From: Nepenthes gracilis
Lineage: Eukaryota > Streptophyta > Magnoliopsida > Caryophyllales > Nepenthaceae
Direction: 5' to 3'
NCBI GenBank assembly: GCA_033239525.1
Contig: BSYO01000004.1
Span: 11,198,037 to 11,262,036, forward strand
Length of the DNA: 64,000 bases
Shown one piece after another: positions 24,019-36,151 of the stretch (position 1 is its first letter; each line of letters starts with the position of its first letter). Both the position numbers and the translations under genes were made by a program. Under the pieces are notes generated by a model. It searched no databases. It had not been told where the DNA came from and worked only from the letters and a program-made list of their open reading frames with translations.

Positions 24019-27000
24019 GCTGATAGCACTTGAGTAGATAAATTCCCAACAATATTATAGGCATACCATATGAAATCCAGGAAAATTACTAGAGAGACTC
24101 CTTACGGCCTGTGTTTCATAGAGGCCATGATCTCAGTGGAATTCAGACTACCAACGAGTGGCAAACTTTGATCAAATGCATAACTCTTGACTTTTGAGGC
24201 AAAATCTAGACTTTCTTGAATAAGATAAGAATGTGATACTAATCAACATAATATCCTATCAGAACAATGGCATTGTACTATATAGGGTGAGGGCATGGAT
24301 GTTTGAAATTGGTGACTTAATCCTATGGAACATTGAAGTCACCAAAATGATAACCCTCCGGAACATGTTGTCTCCCTGATGGGAAGGATCATTCCTAGCA
24401 GTTGTCTCAAAAACATGGTCTATAAACTATCATCCCAAGATGGGAAATTTATCCCCTAAATATGGAATACCATCTATCTTATAAAGTACTATAAATGATA
24501 CTCAACCATAAAAGGAATATTAATATACTTCTTCCGTCTCACTTGTAAATCTTGTAAAAAGATAATAAATGAAATGCATATTTTGTCAATAAAATTAAGC
24601 AAATTTTGTTAAATTTTATGTTTTTGCATGCTTGCATTAATTGTTACAAGTTAAAAAAAAATACAAACCAAGTGACATGGAGTTATACAATCGATTTTCA
24701 CTGATTGTCTATTAAAAGCACCAACCTCATAAATCAATCATCTTAGCTGAAGGAATTAGGGCACTATACAATCACCAGAATGTTTACAAGTTGAAATATT
24801 TTAAGGTTAGGGCTTGAAAATCAGTAGTTAAATGCCCACGAAAGAAGCAAAATAGTTAATGAGTTAAAATCCATTATGCTTGATTATGAGGGCAATAATC
24901 TAACTATTAAGTCTCAGGGATATATAAAATATTTAAGCCACAATCGTGCCCAAAGCAAAGTCCTAAAAATTCAACCACATGTCAAAGGATATCAAACAAT
25001 CCAATAATAGCCTAGTATCTTACTTGGAAAACTCATGCGACAACTAGATGCACATAATACTAAACGCACTTGAAAGCCCAAGGTGTTGAGACTCATTATC
25101 TGTCCAATGCCCCATATAAGAAGCCTACCAAGCAACTGTATTAAGATACATAGAGATCACCAGGCTATAAGAATATCCACTCAATTTCGTAACCCTCAGG
25201 GTGCACTAGTAATGATGGTACTATTCATCTCATATTAGAGGATTAAAGTCCCTAAATATAAGCATTTGTACTAGCATAGCAATGCTATCAAAGAAATGCC
25301 CAAGTAAGGCAGTAGGCTCAGCTAGGGCTACCATCTAGGAAGACGGGCCGGTATATACTGCTAGGGCTGATTCACCTAGAAAAATCCTCAGAGCATTGGA
25401 CCAGTTAGAAACATGGACTCTTCTCGAGTAATGGGCTAGATGATAGACCTAGACACTGCAAGAGCATGAGCAATGTGCCTTTGAAAAATATCTTCAGATA
25501 TCTCAATAAAGAACTCAGAAGAACTAACATCGGCAACAAAAACAGGAGGCTTCTCTACTAGGGCGGCAACAAAAACAACAGATAGGATAAATGTGGCCAC
25601 TTCAAAATTCTGCGATGCCAATGGTACTATTAAGTGGTCAATAAGATGGCATTGTGGCAAAAAAGAATTTATGCTTCAAATTTTTAACAGAATCAAGTTT
25701 TCCATCCCAATGGTCATAGATTGATGATGACTCAGTAACACCCACTTATCATCCTACAAAAAACCTAAAAATGATTTTACAATTGCGGTGATTAACATGC
25801 TACTATGCTGCCAAAAGAATATACATGGATCCACCAAGTACTGGACCCCATTAGGATTGAGTCAGATTATGGGAATCTTTAATGCCTTCAAAATTTTTAC
25901 AAGTTACTTTGGTATAGGGGAACTTTAATTTGCCCTTCAAATAGGCCCCATATACAGTAATGTAACTGGCGTTAGGAGCCAAGGCGTAGGCATTGGAATG
26001 AGCAGTTAACAAAACAATAGAGGAAGAAATCTAATACATCTTCCATACCGCTTCCACTGCAGAAGGAATAAGAAATGAGGCAATCTCTACAATCCCAAGG
26101 CCAAATGAACTATTAGATTGATGAGCTACCATGGATGATCATAAGAAGAAAACCAAGCTTTTAACATATAGGAATTCCAAGAAAAGGTAAAGGAGGCAGA
26201 TTTTCAGGACTCATGGACAAATGAATTAAACAAGCCATAACCCGAACGTCAAAACGAGGACATGAAGAGACACGTGCACTTAATGCGTTGCATTTTGATT
26301 ATATCTCACTCATGAATGGTCATGATTGCACCGTGATATTATCCAAAAATCATCCAACCAGTAGTCCAATTGTAACTGCTATGATTCCAATCTAATTAGG
26401 ATCGGACAATAATCAAACAAATATTTTGAAGACTTAAATTCAAATCTTGAGGATGGGGAGCTAGGGATGGATCTATCCCAAATTTAAATTGACTTGAGCC
26501 CATTAGCTTAAGTTAAAATTGAGATAATGAATTCAAATTATGAGATAAATCGGCTGATGGCCACCCACTTTATTGGCTGGGCAGCCATCAATTAGGCGGG
26601 GCTCAAAAACTTCAGTAATAAAATGGTGACTAATATACTAGGTGACTAAGTTATCGAGCTACAAATAACTAAAAGAGTCAGATAATAACTACACTAAGAC
26701 CAAACTAATAAAGGTAAATATGAAGATGCAAGCCCAAGAGAGGAGGACAGTCAAGATATTAGCCGACCTTTCATATTTTTCAATTTCTAGATTTTCTAGT
26801 AATTACTCACCAATGAGCATATGACCACAATCCCAATAATCCCACAATTGAATCAGTGCACTAAGAACCATCATTACAAACATACATATCAATAGTCAAG
26901 TCCAGCTACCAACCAAAGCGGCCAGCCATTCATCTTTAAGAAAATGGCTAGTGACTACTTCACAGGATAATGATCAATAAATCTCAAGAGAACATGCACC

Positions 27001-27762
27001 AAATTCCCTGAACAAGGGCTCTTCACCCCCATAAATTTAAAAGTTCTTTAACACAGAAATAGCATCTTTTGCATCTTCTGGTTTTCTGCATCTAATCGTC
27101 TTCTGATCTTTGAGATGTTTTGTATCTTCTATTTTTTGCACTTGTAAAAATACAAATCTTTCATTACCTAAACCTGTACAAAAAGAAGTTAGGAAGGCTG
27201 TCCTTCACAACACTCGTTTCCCAAAAATTTTCTTAGAGCTTATTCTTCCAAATATGTCAACTCTTTCCAAATTATCCTCTCAAACTTCATAGTTTAATAT
27301 TCAAATGCTAATTTGAGTATTGAATAATAAATTATAAAGCCAGCCCCGAACTTTTAAACTCATTTTTGAATTTATATTGCATTATAAAATTTAAATGCAA
27401 ATTCCAGCTATGTATTATATTACAAAAGATTTATAATTAATTTTTACAAAAATGATTTTTTTTCAGGTTTTTCCTATCAAATCAATAAAAATCCATAAGT
27501 CAATCAATGAGCAAGAGCCCATTAGCATTTCCTAATGTGGGGTACATTCAATATTAATAACAGCAATAATAGTAATAATTATAGTATAACTTATCCAAAG
27601 AATTTTAGAGATATCCTTTGAACATATCACATGTTATCACGTCGGGATATTTTTGACTCCACTCAAAACCGAACAATATGACAATCACTATTTGTTATGC
27701 TTTATCACCCACAAGGTATTATGTTTCCATTATTGGTACAGAATATATTTACCATATTCTCT
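24019..27762. other. Unassigned non-coding DNA
   Basis: No recognisable gene. Longest open frames (for example 25436-25660 minus, 74 codons) show no motif. Base composition is somewhat less A+T-rich than 19000-24000, and parts such as 26990-27160 look like a decayed LTR (CTTCACCCCCATAAATTTA followed by leader-like sequence). That is only an impression. A Stowaway-like MITE lies at 24528-24683. The right edge is the target site of copia element 2. Confidence 0.4.
24528..24683. mobile_element. Stowaway-like MITE
   Basis: About 156 bp. The left end CTTCTTCCGTCTCACTTG resembles the CTCCCTCCGTC terminus of Stowaway/Tc1-mariner MITEs. The right end read on the other strand is ACTCCATGTCACTTGG. It is flanked by TA on both sides. 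The ends are imperfect, so it is old. Confidence 0.5.
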
Positions 27763-28567
27763 TGTTGGGGTCACTCCATTCTGGGAATGCGGCTGCGAAT
27801 TTATGTGGCGATATGGTCCACGGACTTATACACATGAATTGTCTGCGGACTTGTGGCCAAGTTGAGCGCAGATTTGGAAAATGGATACAGAATTTTATGT
27901 AATGTCTGAGAAACTTCCTTTGTTGACGATTGAGGATTTTGGACAATGCCTGAAGGCATAATTGGAGGCTCAAGGACCTGGATGCAGAATGTACACGTGA
28001 AAGACAACTCAGAAGATTTACTGTGCACATGAGATCAGGGAATATGTACACAATCTTTGCAAAGTGGTAGGCCATTTTTTGCATAACAGACAATCAACAA
28101 AAACGTTGTAGATGTGCAGGCTGCAAGATGGCCACCTATACGGGTGTCCTTCACGTTGGCATGGCTGCTGCCTTCAAAAGCCCTTATATATATTTGTAAT
28201 TGATTGCTGGGACTTTAGAAGCAGAAAAAACACAAAGAACATAAGAGTGTGTGGGTTTTTAGGAAAAAAGAATGAAGTGTAATAGAGAGCTGTGAGTGTG
28301 TGTACTCTATTCTTCATCTTCGTCTCTAAGGAGGCTTCTGTAGCCGTGTTGTCCTTATAACCAACTCTCACACATAGTAGATTTATTTATGCACTAAAGT
28401 TTCATAGTTTTTTATTATTTTGAAGGGTTTTTCATGTAAAATTTTGCTATATTCTTCTTCTCCATTTTTATCTTTCCTTATTGCTGATTCTGTCCGACTA
28501 CCTGTATGTGTGTGGGCGTGAGTGTTGTCTTGCTGTCCGATCGATCACTTTTTCTTTTGCGCCAACA
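27763..28567 (+). repeat. 5' LTR of copia element 2
   Basis: Starts TGTTGGGGTCACTCC and ends GCGCCAACA. A TATA-like run (CTTATATATATTTG) near 28183 is followed by leader sequence and T-rich tracts. It aligns along its whole length with 32604-33407. ORFs inside it are not genes. Confidence 0.92.
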
Positions 28568-28569
28568 AG

Positions 28570-28580
28570 TGGTATCAGAG
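28570..28580 (+). other. Primer binding site of copia element 2
   Basis: TGGTATCAGAG two bases after the 5' LTR; initiator Met tRNA type. Confidence 0.92.
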
Positions 28581-28620
28581 ACCTTGGTTCTTTATTCGGT
28601 GACGTTTGTTGAACGTTGTT

Positions 28621-29475
28621 ATGGAAATTGGGAGCAAGATGGTTTGTCTAAATGGCACCAACTACGATACTTGGCAAAGTAATATGTCAAACTTGCTATT
28701 TGTCAAACCCATACACAATTCAGTGTTCGCCACTCAAAAGCCATAGGCAAAATCGGACGAGGAATGTACGCTAGAGCACAAGCAGGTATGCAGCTACATA
28801 CGGCAGTTCGTAGGCGATAACATGTATAACCACATTATGAGTGAAATGAATGCCAAGACACTATGGGAAAAGTTGGAGAAGCTGTACGCCTCCAAGACTG
28901 GAAACAACAAAATCTAGCATCTGATGAAGTTGATGTAGATTAGGTACAAGGATGGCTTGTCCATTGCCGATCACCTGAACAGTTTCAAGGTTGTGTGGAC
29001 CGGTTGAGTGGCTTGGGTATCAAGTTCGAGAACGATGTGCTAGGTTTGTGGATCCTGACAACCCTATCGAACTCATGGAAGGTTATTAGAATCACTATTG
29101 CTAACACAGCTCCTGATGGCATTGTGACCCTAGAGATGGTCAAAGGAGTTATACTACATGAGAAAATGAGACGGCGGTCTCAAGGGACCTCGACCACTCA
29201 GCCCTCCGAGGTACTTGTGACAAAGCCACGGGAAAGAGTCAAGGCCGGGGACAGAAACCCAGAGAAAAGTGCCAGAGCAAGTCTCGATCAAGGTACCAAA
29301 ATATGGAGTGCCATTATTGTGAAAAGAATAGACACATTAAAAAGTTTTATTATAAGTAAAAGTGTGAAAACACTAGATATGAGAAAGGCGAAAAGGGACG
29401 TGGTAAGGAAAAGTCCTCGGTCTCTGTTATTACTGGAGCTGATCTCCTTTTGACCTGTGAAGTGGATGACATTGT
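28621..29475 (+). pseudogene. copia gag, broken
   Basis: The ATG at 28621 begins MEIGSKMVCLNGTNYDTW. Capsid-like blocks NAKTLWEKLEKLYASKTGNNK and ADHLNSF are followed by a frameshift near 28985. The next block is DRLSGLGIKFENDVLGLW. The zinc knuckle lies in yet another frame near 29300 (CHYCEKNRHIKKFYYK): its last Cys is now Tyr and its glycine is lost, so it is inactive. Stops occur at about 28744, 28915 and 28936. Confidence 0.82.
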
Positions 29476-30950
29476 AAACTTGGCTGAGTAGGAGACCAAC
29501 TGGGTTGTGGATTCTGGCGTATCCATCCACATCACCTCTAGAAGGGAGCTCTCTATTTTTTACACTCTGGGTGCTTTTGGAATGTTGAAGATCGGTAACA
29601 TGGAGACATCCAGAGTAGTCGACCATGGTGACGTATCTCTTGTTACTAACAACGGAGTCTGACTGGTCCTGAAGGACATCCGATTTGCTCCTGACATTAA
29701 AATAAATATCATCTCAGTTGGAAGTCTGGATGATACTGGCTACTGCAATATCTTCTGTGAAGGGCAATATAAATTGAGCTGATCGTTTCTCGTAATTGCC
29801 CGAGGAAAGAAAGTATCTGGCCTTTATGTGTTGCAAGCAACCGCTAAGGCCGGAGAGGTCAATGCCACAAGCAGTGTGGAGTCCTCGCACTTGTGGCATA
29901 GAAGATTGGGCCATTTGAGTGAGAGATGAATAAGTCATCTGGTAAGGAATGGTCTTATCCCAAAAATAGATGTGGACAGATTGAAGAGTTGATCTCATTG
30001 CATGGCTAGGAAGCAGAAGAGAGTCTCTTTCCAAGAAGACATATCATTCAAAAGATCTGAGTTCCTTGAACTTGTTCACACGGACGTTTGTGGACCATTT
30101 AAGGAAAAGTCCTTTGGAGGAGCACAATACTTTGTCTTCTATATTGATGACTGCTAAAGAAAACTATGGGTATTTCCACTTAAGTCCAAGGACCAAGTCC
30201 CCGGAGTATTTGAGCAATTTTATACTCTCGTTGAACGTGAGACGGGAAAGAAGTTGAAGGCCATCCGGAGTGAATATAGAGGAGAATATATTGAAGCATT
30301 TGATGTCTACTACAGGACCCATGGCATCAAGCATCAGAGGACGCCTTTGAAGACGCCACAGTTAAATGGCGTGACCGAACGAATGAACCGTACGTTGATG
30401 GAAAGGATCAGTGCTTGTTGTTCTGAGGAAAAGCTCCCTGGATCCTTTTGAGCCGAGACCCTGAAGACGGCGATCCATGTGATCAGGAAATCGCCCAGTA
30501 AGCCTTTGAATGGTGAGGTACCAGAGAAGATTTGGACTGGAAGGGAGCCAACCTACAATCATCTTTGGACTTTTGGCTGTAAGGCTTTTGTTCATATCCC
30601 AAGAAATGAGAAGAGTAAGCTTGAGGCAAAGATGAAGCAATGCGTCTTTCTGGGTTATGGTGAAGATGAATTCGGATACAGATTTTATGACCCAACAGAA
30701 AAAAAGCTTGTTCGATTACGTGATGTAGTCTTTGTTGAAGAGAAGGCCGTTGAAGATGTTGGAAAAGAAATAAAGGCTTTATCTAACACTGGTCGGATGA
30801 ACAAAGTAAGTGTTGAAACTATCCGTTCGGTACCTCCTGAGTCCGATGACAATGGCCCAAGAATGGCTAAGGAAGACAATGAAGTAGGCATGACACCAAA
30901 TGAAGATGATGATGTTACTCCTCAACGGGTCGAGGAGGTTCCTATGCAAT
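29476..30950 (+). pseudogene. copia protease and integrase, broken
   Basis: Protease active site WVVDSGVSIHITSRREL (Asp codon at 29510) keeps D-S-G. Integrase zinc domain: LWHRRLGHLSER...SHCMARK. Core: LVHTDVCGPF (first Asp), then RSEYRGEY, where the second catalytic Asp of the usual S-D-N-G block has become Glu-Tyr, then NGVTERMNRTLME (Glu). The C-terminal part FLGYGEDEFGYRFYDP is long and open (30479-30952). Stops occur at about 29490, 29662, 29781, 29926 and 30156. Confidence 0.82.
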
Positions 30951-32540
30951 GATCTTCGAGAGAAAGACGTCCGTCCATCCATTTGCCATCTAGTGAGTAT
31001 GTCCTACTCACTAATGTATGTGAGTCCAAAGACCTTGATGAGGTTGTGAAGCAGACACACAAGGAGAAATAGTTGGAAGCAATGAAGGATGTGATGGCTT
31101 CATTGCATGAGAACCTTACTTTCGAGTTTGCTGAGCTGCCCAAGTAGAAGAGAGCCCTCAAAAAGAAGTGGGCATTTCGGTTGAAGACGTCCGAGGACAC
31201 CAAGCAGCCGAGGTACAAGGCATGACTTGTTATGAAAGGTTTCAATCAATGCAAATGTGTGGATTTTGATGAAATTTTTACGCCCATGGTAAAAATGTCC
31301 TCGGTCCGTATTGTATTTGGTTTAGCTGCTATTCTGGGCTTGGAGATAGAATAACTGGACGTTCGGACAGTATTCCTCCACGGTGATCTTGAAGAAAAAA
31401 TCTACATTGAGCAACCGAAAGGATTTAATGTGAAGGAAAAGAAAAGTTTGGTGTATCGTCTGAAGAAGAGCTTGTATGGACTAAAAAGACTCCCAGACGG
31501 TGACATTGGAAGTTTAAGTCCGTCATGGTCGAATAATGATACTAAAAGACTACTTCTAACCACTGTGTTTTTGTGCAAAGATTTTTTAAGGATGACTTCA
31601 TCATCCTTCTTCTTTATTTGGACGATATACTGATTGTCAGACAAAACAGTACTCAGATCAAGGAGTTGAAGAAGCATTTGGGACAATCATTTATCATGAA
31701 AGACCTCGAACTGACGAAGCAAATTTTTGGGATAAGAATCTTTCATGACCAGAAGAACCAGAAGCTCTAATTGTCCTAAAAGAGTTTTGTTAAAAAGTGC
31801 TACAATACTTTAACATGGACAAGTTTAAGCCACTGAGCACCCCACTAGCCAACCACTCCATATTGAGTAGGAAATAGTGTCCGTCCTCGAACATAGAAAA
31901 GGTCCGAATGAGAGGTGTACCACATTCCTTGGCCGTTGGTAGCTTGATGTACGCGGCCGTGTGCACCAGGCTAGACATTGCCCATGCAGTCGGTGTTGTC
32001 AGCAGGTTTCTCTCAAATCCAAAGATGGAGTATTAGTCCGCTGTGAAGTAGATTCTTAGATACCTCTGAGAAACTTCAAAGATATGTCTGAAAGTTAGAG
32101 AAGAGAAGCTCCAGTTGGTCAGTTACACAGACACGGACATGGCCGGGGATATTGACTCTTGAAAATCGACCTCAGGATATTTGATCAAGTTTGTCATAGG
32201 AGCAGTCTCTTGGCAGTCTAAACTACAAAAGTATGTCGCCATTTCTACTACGGAGGCCGAGTTCATTGCTGTAACCGAAACTAGCAAAGAAACGCCATGG
32301 ATGAAGAGGTTTATCCAAGAGTTGGGTCTAAGACAAGAAAAATATATGGTGCTCTATGACAGGCAAAGTGCCATACACTTCTATAAGAACTCCTCATTCC
32401 ATTCGAGATCAAAGCACATTGACGTTCAATATTACTGGGTAAAAGATGTTATTGATGAAGGGCGATTGTGAGTTGAAAAGGTCCGAATGGATGAAAATGG
32501 GTCAGACATGATGACCAAAATTTTACCCAAGGAAAAGCTT
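30951..32540 (+). pseudogene. copia reverse transcriptase and RNase H, broken
   Basis: RT blocks: KKWAFRLKTSEDTKQPRYKA, LDVRTVFLHGDLEEKIYIEQP and LLYLDDILIVRQN (catalytic box YLDD instead of the common YVDD; near 31614-31625). A frameshift near 31490 separates the thumb-side residues KSLYGLKRLP from the YLDD block. RNase H: SYTDTDMAGDID, KSTSGYLIKFVIGAVSWQS, ISTTEAEFIA and RSKHIDVQYYW. Many stops. It ends before a purine-rich GTAAGGGAAAG tract that precedes the 3' LTR. Confidence 0.82.
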
Positions 32541-32603
32541 GAGGCTTGTTATAACATGGTTGGGCTGACCAATTTTATTCCCATTCGGTCGTAAGGGAAA
32601 GTT

Positions 32604-33407
32604 TATTGGGGTCACTCCCTTCTGGAAATGTGGCCACGGACTTATGTGGTGATATTGTCCGCGGATTTATACCTATGAATTGCCTGCGGACTTATGGTTA
32701 AATTGAGCGCAGATTTTAAAAATGGACGCGAACTTTAGTGTAATGCCCGAGAACCTTCCTCTGTTGAATATTGAGGATTTTGGGCAATGCCTAGAGACAT
32801 AATTGGAGGCTCGAGGATGTGGATGCAGAATGCCCACGTGGAAGACAACTCAGAAGATTTACTGTGCACATGAGATTAGGGAATATGAGCAGTCTTTGCA
32901 AAGTGGTAGGCCGTTTTCTGTAGAATCGACTATTTGCAGAAACGTTGCAGATGTGCAAGCCGCCAGGCGACCACCTGTACAGGTGTCCTCCACATTGGCA
33001 CGACTATTGCCTTCAATAGCCTGTATATATATTTATAATTGATTGTTGGGGTTTTAGAAGCAGAAAAATACAAAGAACATGACAGTGCGTGGGTTTTGAG
33101 GAGAGAAAAGTGAAGTGTAATAGAGAGCTGTGAGTGTCTGTGTTCTATTCTTTATTTTCATCTCTAATGAGGCTTGTGTAGTCGTATTGTTTCTATAACC
33201 AATTCTCACACATAGTGAATTTATTTGTGGATTGAAATCCTGTGATTTTTTTTTCTTATTTTGAAGGGTTTTTCACATAAAATTTAGTTTATTCTTCTTC
33301 TCCATTTTTATCTCTTCTTATTACTGATTCTATCCAAATGCCTGTGTGTGTGTGGACGTGAGTGTTGTCTTATTGTCTGACCAATCGCTCTTCCTTTTGC
33401 ACCAACA
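32604..33407 (+). repeat. 3' LTR of copia element 2
   Basis: Starts TATTGGGGTCACTCC (the terminal TG has mutated to TA) and ends TGCACCAACA. It aligns with the 5' LTR with scattered differences. Confidence 0.92.
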
Positions 33408-33460
33408 TCTGCTCCATCAAAATTGTCTACATTCTCTTTACGTTCAGAAATCTACACCAA

Positions 33461-34440
33461 AAGTTGAGGAATTTGGGGAGAAATGGATAGGGGAGGAACA
33501 TGCGATAATTTGTACTAAAAAATACACGATACAAATACTCTCTAATGACAAAATATTTCGTCAATCCATCAATGTTAATGATATATATAAAAATAAATTG
33601 ATAGACAAAATGATACATTAGCTTAAGTTTTTTAATTGTAGTTTTACGTCATTACTCATTGTCGTTTTTGGCTCTAGGTGTGGATCGAGTTGGTTCGCAT
33701 TGCTCGAGTACGAGGCTATGACCCAGAAGGTTTTACCTCCCAATCACCACCACAGGATCTTCATGATTGCTTTCGGAGGGCCCGATCTTGGATTTAAAAT
33801 GTCTACCTTTTTCTTACATTTATAAATTTACGCTAAACAATGAGGAACTTTGGAAGAAATAATGGTACGGAAGGACCATATCATAATTCGCATTGAAAAA
33901 TATACCATAGAAATTTTTTAAATATATTTTAATAATATAATGTTTTATTAATTTATTAATATTAATAATAAATAAATAAGATAATATATTAACATGAGTT
34001 TTTAAATGGTAGTGCTACCTCATTACTAATCGATATTTTCCGGGTGTGGAGCAAGGTGGTCCGCATCGCTAGAGGACGAGGCTATGGCCCACAGGGTCTT
34101 GCGCCCTACCTCATTACTAATAGTGCTACCTCATTATTAATATTTATGATACGGAAGGACCATATCATAATTCGCATTGAAAAATATACCATAGAAATTT
34201 TTTAAATATATTTTAATAATATAATGTTTTATTAATTTATTAATATTAATAATAAATAAATAAGCATGAGTTTTTAAATGGTAGTGCTACCTCATTACTA
34301 ATCGATATTTTCCGGGTGTGGAGCAAGGTGGTCCGCATCGCTAGAGGACGAGGCTATGGCCCACAGGGTCTTGCGCCCTAATCACGACCACAGAATCTTC
34401 ATAATTGTTTACGGACGTCAACGGGCCCCAACTTGGACTT
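33461..34440. repeat. Three tandem copies of a non-coding repeat
   Basis: Copy 1 (about 33461-33790) is diverged. Copy 2 (33838-34108) and copy 3 (34150-34440) are near-identical: 33866-34108 and 34150-34380 match except for a 12-bp insertion ATAATATATTAA in copy 2. Each ends with a G+C-rich block GGTGTGGAGCAAGGTGGTCC...AGGGTCTTGCGCCC. A 41-bp bridge at 34109-34149 is itself built from short CTACCTCATTACTAA repeats. No coding sequence. Confidence 0.85.
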
Positions 34441-36146
34441 ATCTGAGCCCATGAAATTCCCATGGGGCATTGCGATATGAAATTCACACAGGCCTAACAC
34501 TGTACAGGCCCATTAATTTATTCCCTCACACACTCTCTCTCTCTCTCTCTCTCTCTGAAAAGCTTCTTTCCAGGAAATAGAAGGATTGCTACTGCTCAAG
34601 CAAAGTATACAAAATATCACCACTCGCATTAAAACGGACTGTGACAACTAAGATTAAAATTAGATTCTTTTTAAATATTAGGTTATGTTATTTTCCTATA
34701 ATTTAGAATTCTTCTAATAATATAAAAGATTAATATAAAATATTTATATATATGTTTAAAATATTATTTTAATTTTTGTCTGTCATTGTTCTTAAAATAA
34801 ATCAATCATTGAACCGACAAACAAATATTAACCTTAGAAACCATGAAAGAACCCATTCTATGCAATTATTTAAACAGTTATGAGATTGAAGTCTTGATTT
34901 TACATGATATTTAGTCAGCGTAGATAAATATTTATTGGACCAGTTGTTTTGTTTTGTTAGATTTTGTAAGAATAACAAATAACAGCGGGAGACAGAAGAG
35001 TCATTTCCCATACAATATTAAATCAATATTCACCGTATTGCCGCCGACTGCAAGAGCGGCCGGTTATGCCTATTGCCACTCACTGCAACAGCGTTAGTGT
35101 TTGCGGCAACCATGCTGATGGCAGCGTCGGCAAGGGCGCACATGGGCTGGCCGTACCGATGACAACGGCGCGATATGTGCCGTGGTGCTTGTGGTGATCG
35201 GCTTGTGGTTGCTATCGTGACGGCGACAACCAACTTTGGACGGCGCTAGCAATTGATGCGACAGTGGTGGCCGTGTCGGTGATAATAACCCCTGGCGGTG
35301 GTGAATGCGGCGTTAATATAGGCAATAGCAACATGGAAATGATAACGGAGCAACGGTCAATTCTGATGATTTAATTTACTCCTTATTTTTAATGTTGGGA
35401 TCTACGTTGTAAAAAGTTCCAATATATACTTCAATTTTTTATAATGTTAGGTGATGAAATATTTATTGGGTGATCAATAATAGAAGTGTTTCTGATTATT
35501 TGCGTGGAAAATAATATTTATTTTGATAAATAATATTTACATACTCAATTAATTGTACCCACTTACATGAAGATTGTCAAAATTAGTATAGAGGAAGAAA
35601 TAAAAAAGAAAAAAAATTAAAATAAAATGAAATTTACATGAAATTTTGATGGTATTAGTAGATGTACAAATAAATATATATAGATAATATTATTTATTTA
35701 TTTTAGTATCTTTTTTTAACTTTTTTAGACAAATTATTCCATAATTATAAACTTATGTCAACTTTAACCAATTTGTATAGTTTTCTATCAAATTAAATAT
35801 ATTTTATGCCATACACACCATGACAATGTCAAATTTTATTAAATATAAAAATTTTCAAACATTTTAAAAGTTTAAATCATGTCTTTCTGACACGAGTACC
35901 CATCTATCATATTTCTCCACGTGAAATTAATTAATCACATTATCATTTTAGAAACTTAGGAAGCGTTTTACTTTTCGTATAGATAAAAAAATTTATTTTC
36001 TATATTTTAATTAATTATTTTTAAATAATTAATTAAAATTAAAAATTAACTATTTTAAAAAAATTTAATGATAATTATTTATTTAATTAAGATTGAAAAA
36101 AATAAATACCTTATTTTTTTTAAAAAAATATTGAGCCCGCTTCAAT
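34441..36146. other. Intergenic DNA, no gene recognised
   Basis: Contains a CT microsatellite (about 34533-34556) and a short G+C-rich island (35030-35345) rich in GGC/GGT/GCAACA-like triplets. After that comes long A+T-rich sequence. The island has a 67-codon open frame on the minus strand (35030-35233), but it is low-complexity and has no motif. It could be a scrap of a gene or promoter; I cannot tell. Confidence 0.4.
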
Positions 36147-36151
36147 ATATC

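Larger units (their letters stand above)
27763..33407 (+). mobile_element. Ty1/copia element 2 (Tork/Tnt1-like), full length, defective
   Basis: 5645 bp with LTRs of 805 and 804 bp, a primer site and all copia domains in order. Protein motifs are close to element 1 (for example CLNGTNYDTW, LDVRTVFLHGDLEEKIYIEQP), but the LTR sequences are different, so it is a separate family of the same lineage. Flanks are TCTCT on the left and TCTGC on the right, an imperfect target duplication. Many stops and frameshifts. Confidence 0.9.

Noticed and set aside
25436..25660. 74-codon minus-strand ORF
   Set aside because: No motif, no supporting context; about the length expected by chance.
27749..28093. 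114-codon ORF on the minus strand
   Set aside because: It lies inside the 5' LTR of copia element 2 and is not conserved in the 3' LTR.
27763..33412. Perfect TSD for copia element 2
   Set aside because: Flanks are TCTCT and TCTGC, so only three of five bases match; reported as imperfect.
34459..34480. GGGGCATTGCGA, like the ends of the MITE-like elements
   Set aside because: No partner end within reach and no TSD; one match alone is not enough to call an element.
35030..35345. G+C-rich island with a 67-codon frame as a possible host gene
   Set aside because: Low-complexity triplet composition, no start context or motif, and stops in other frames; left as unassigned.
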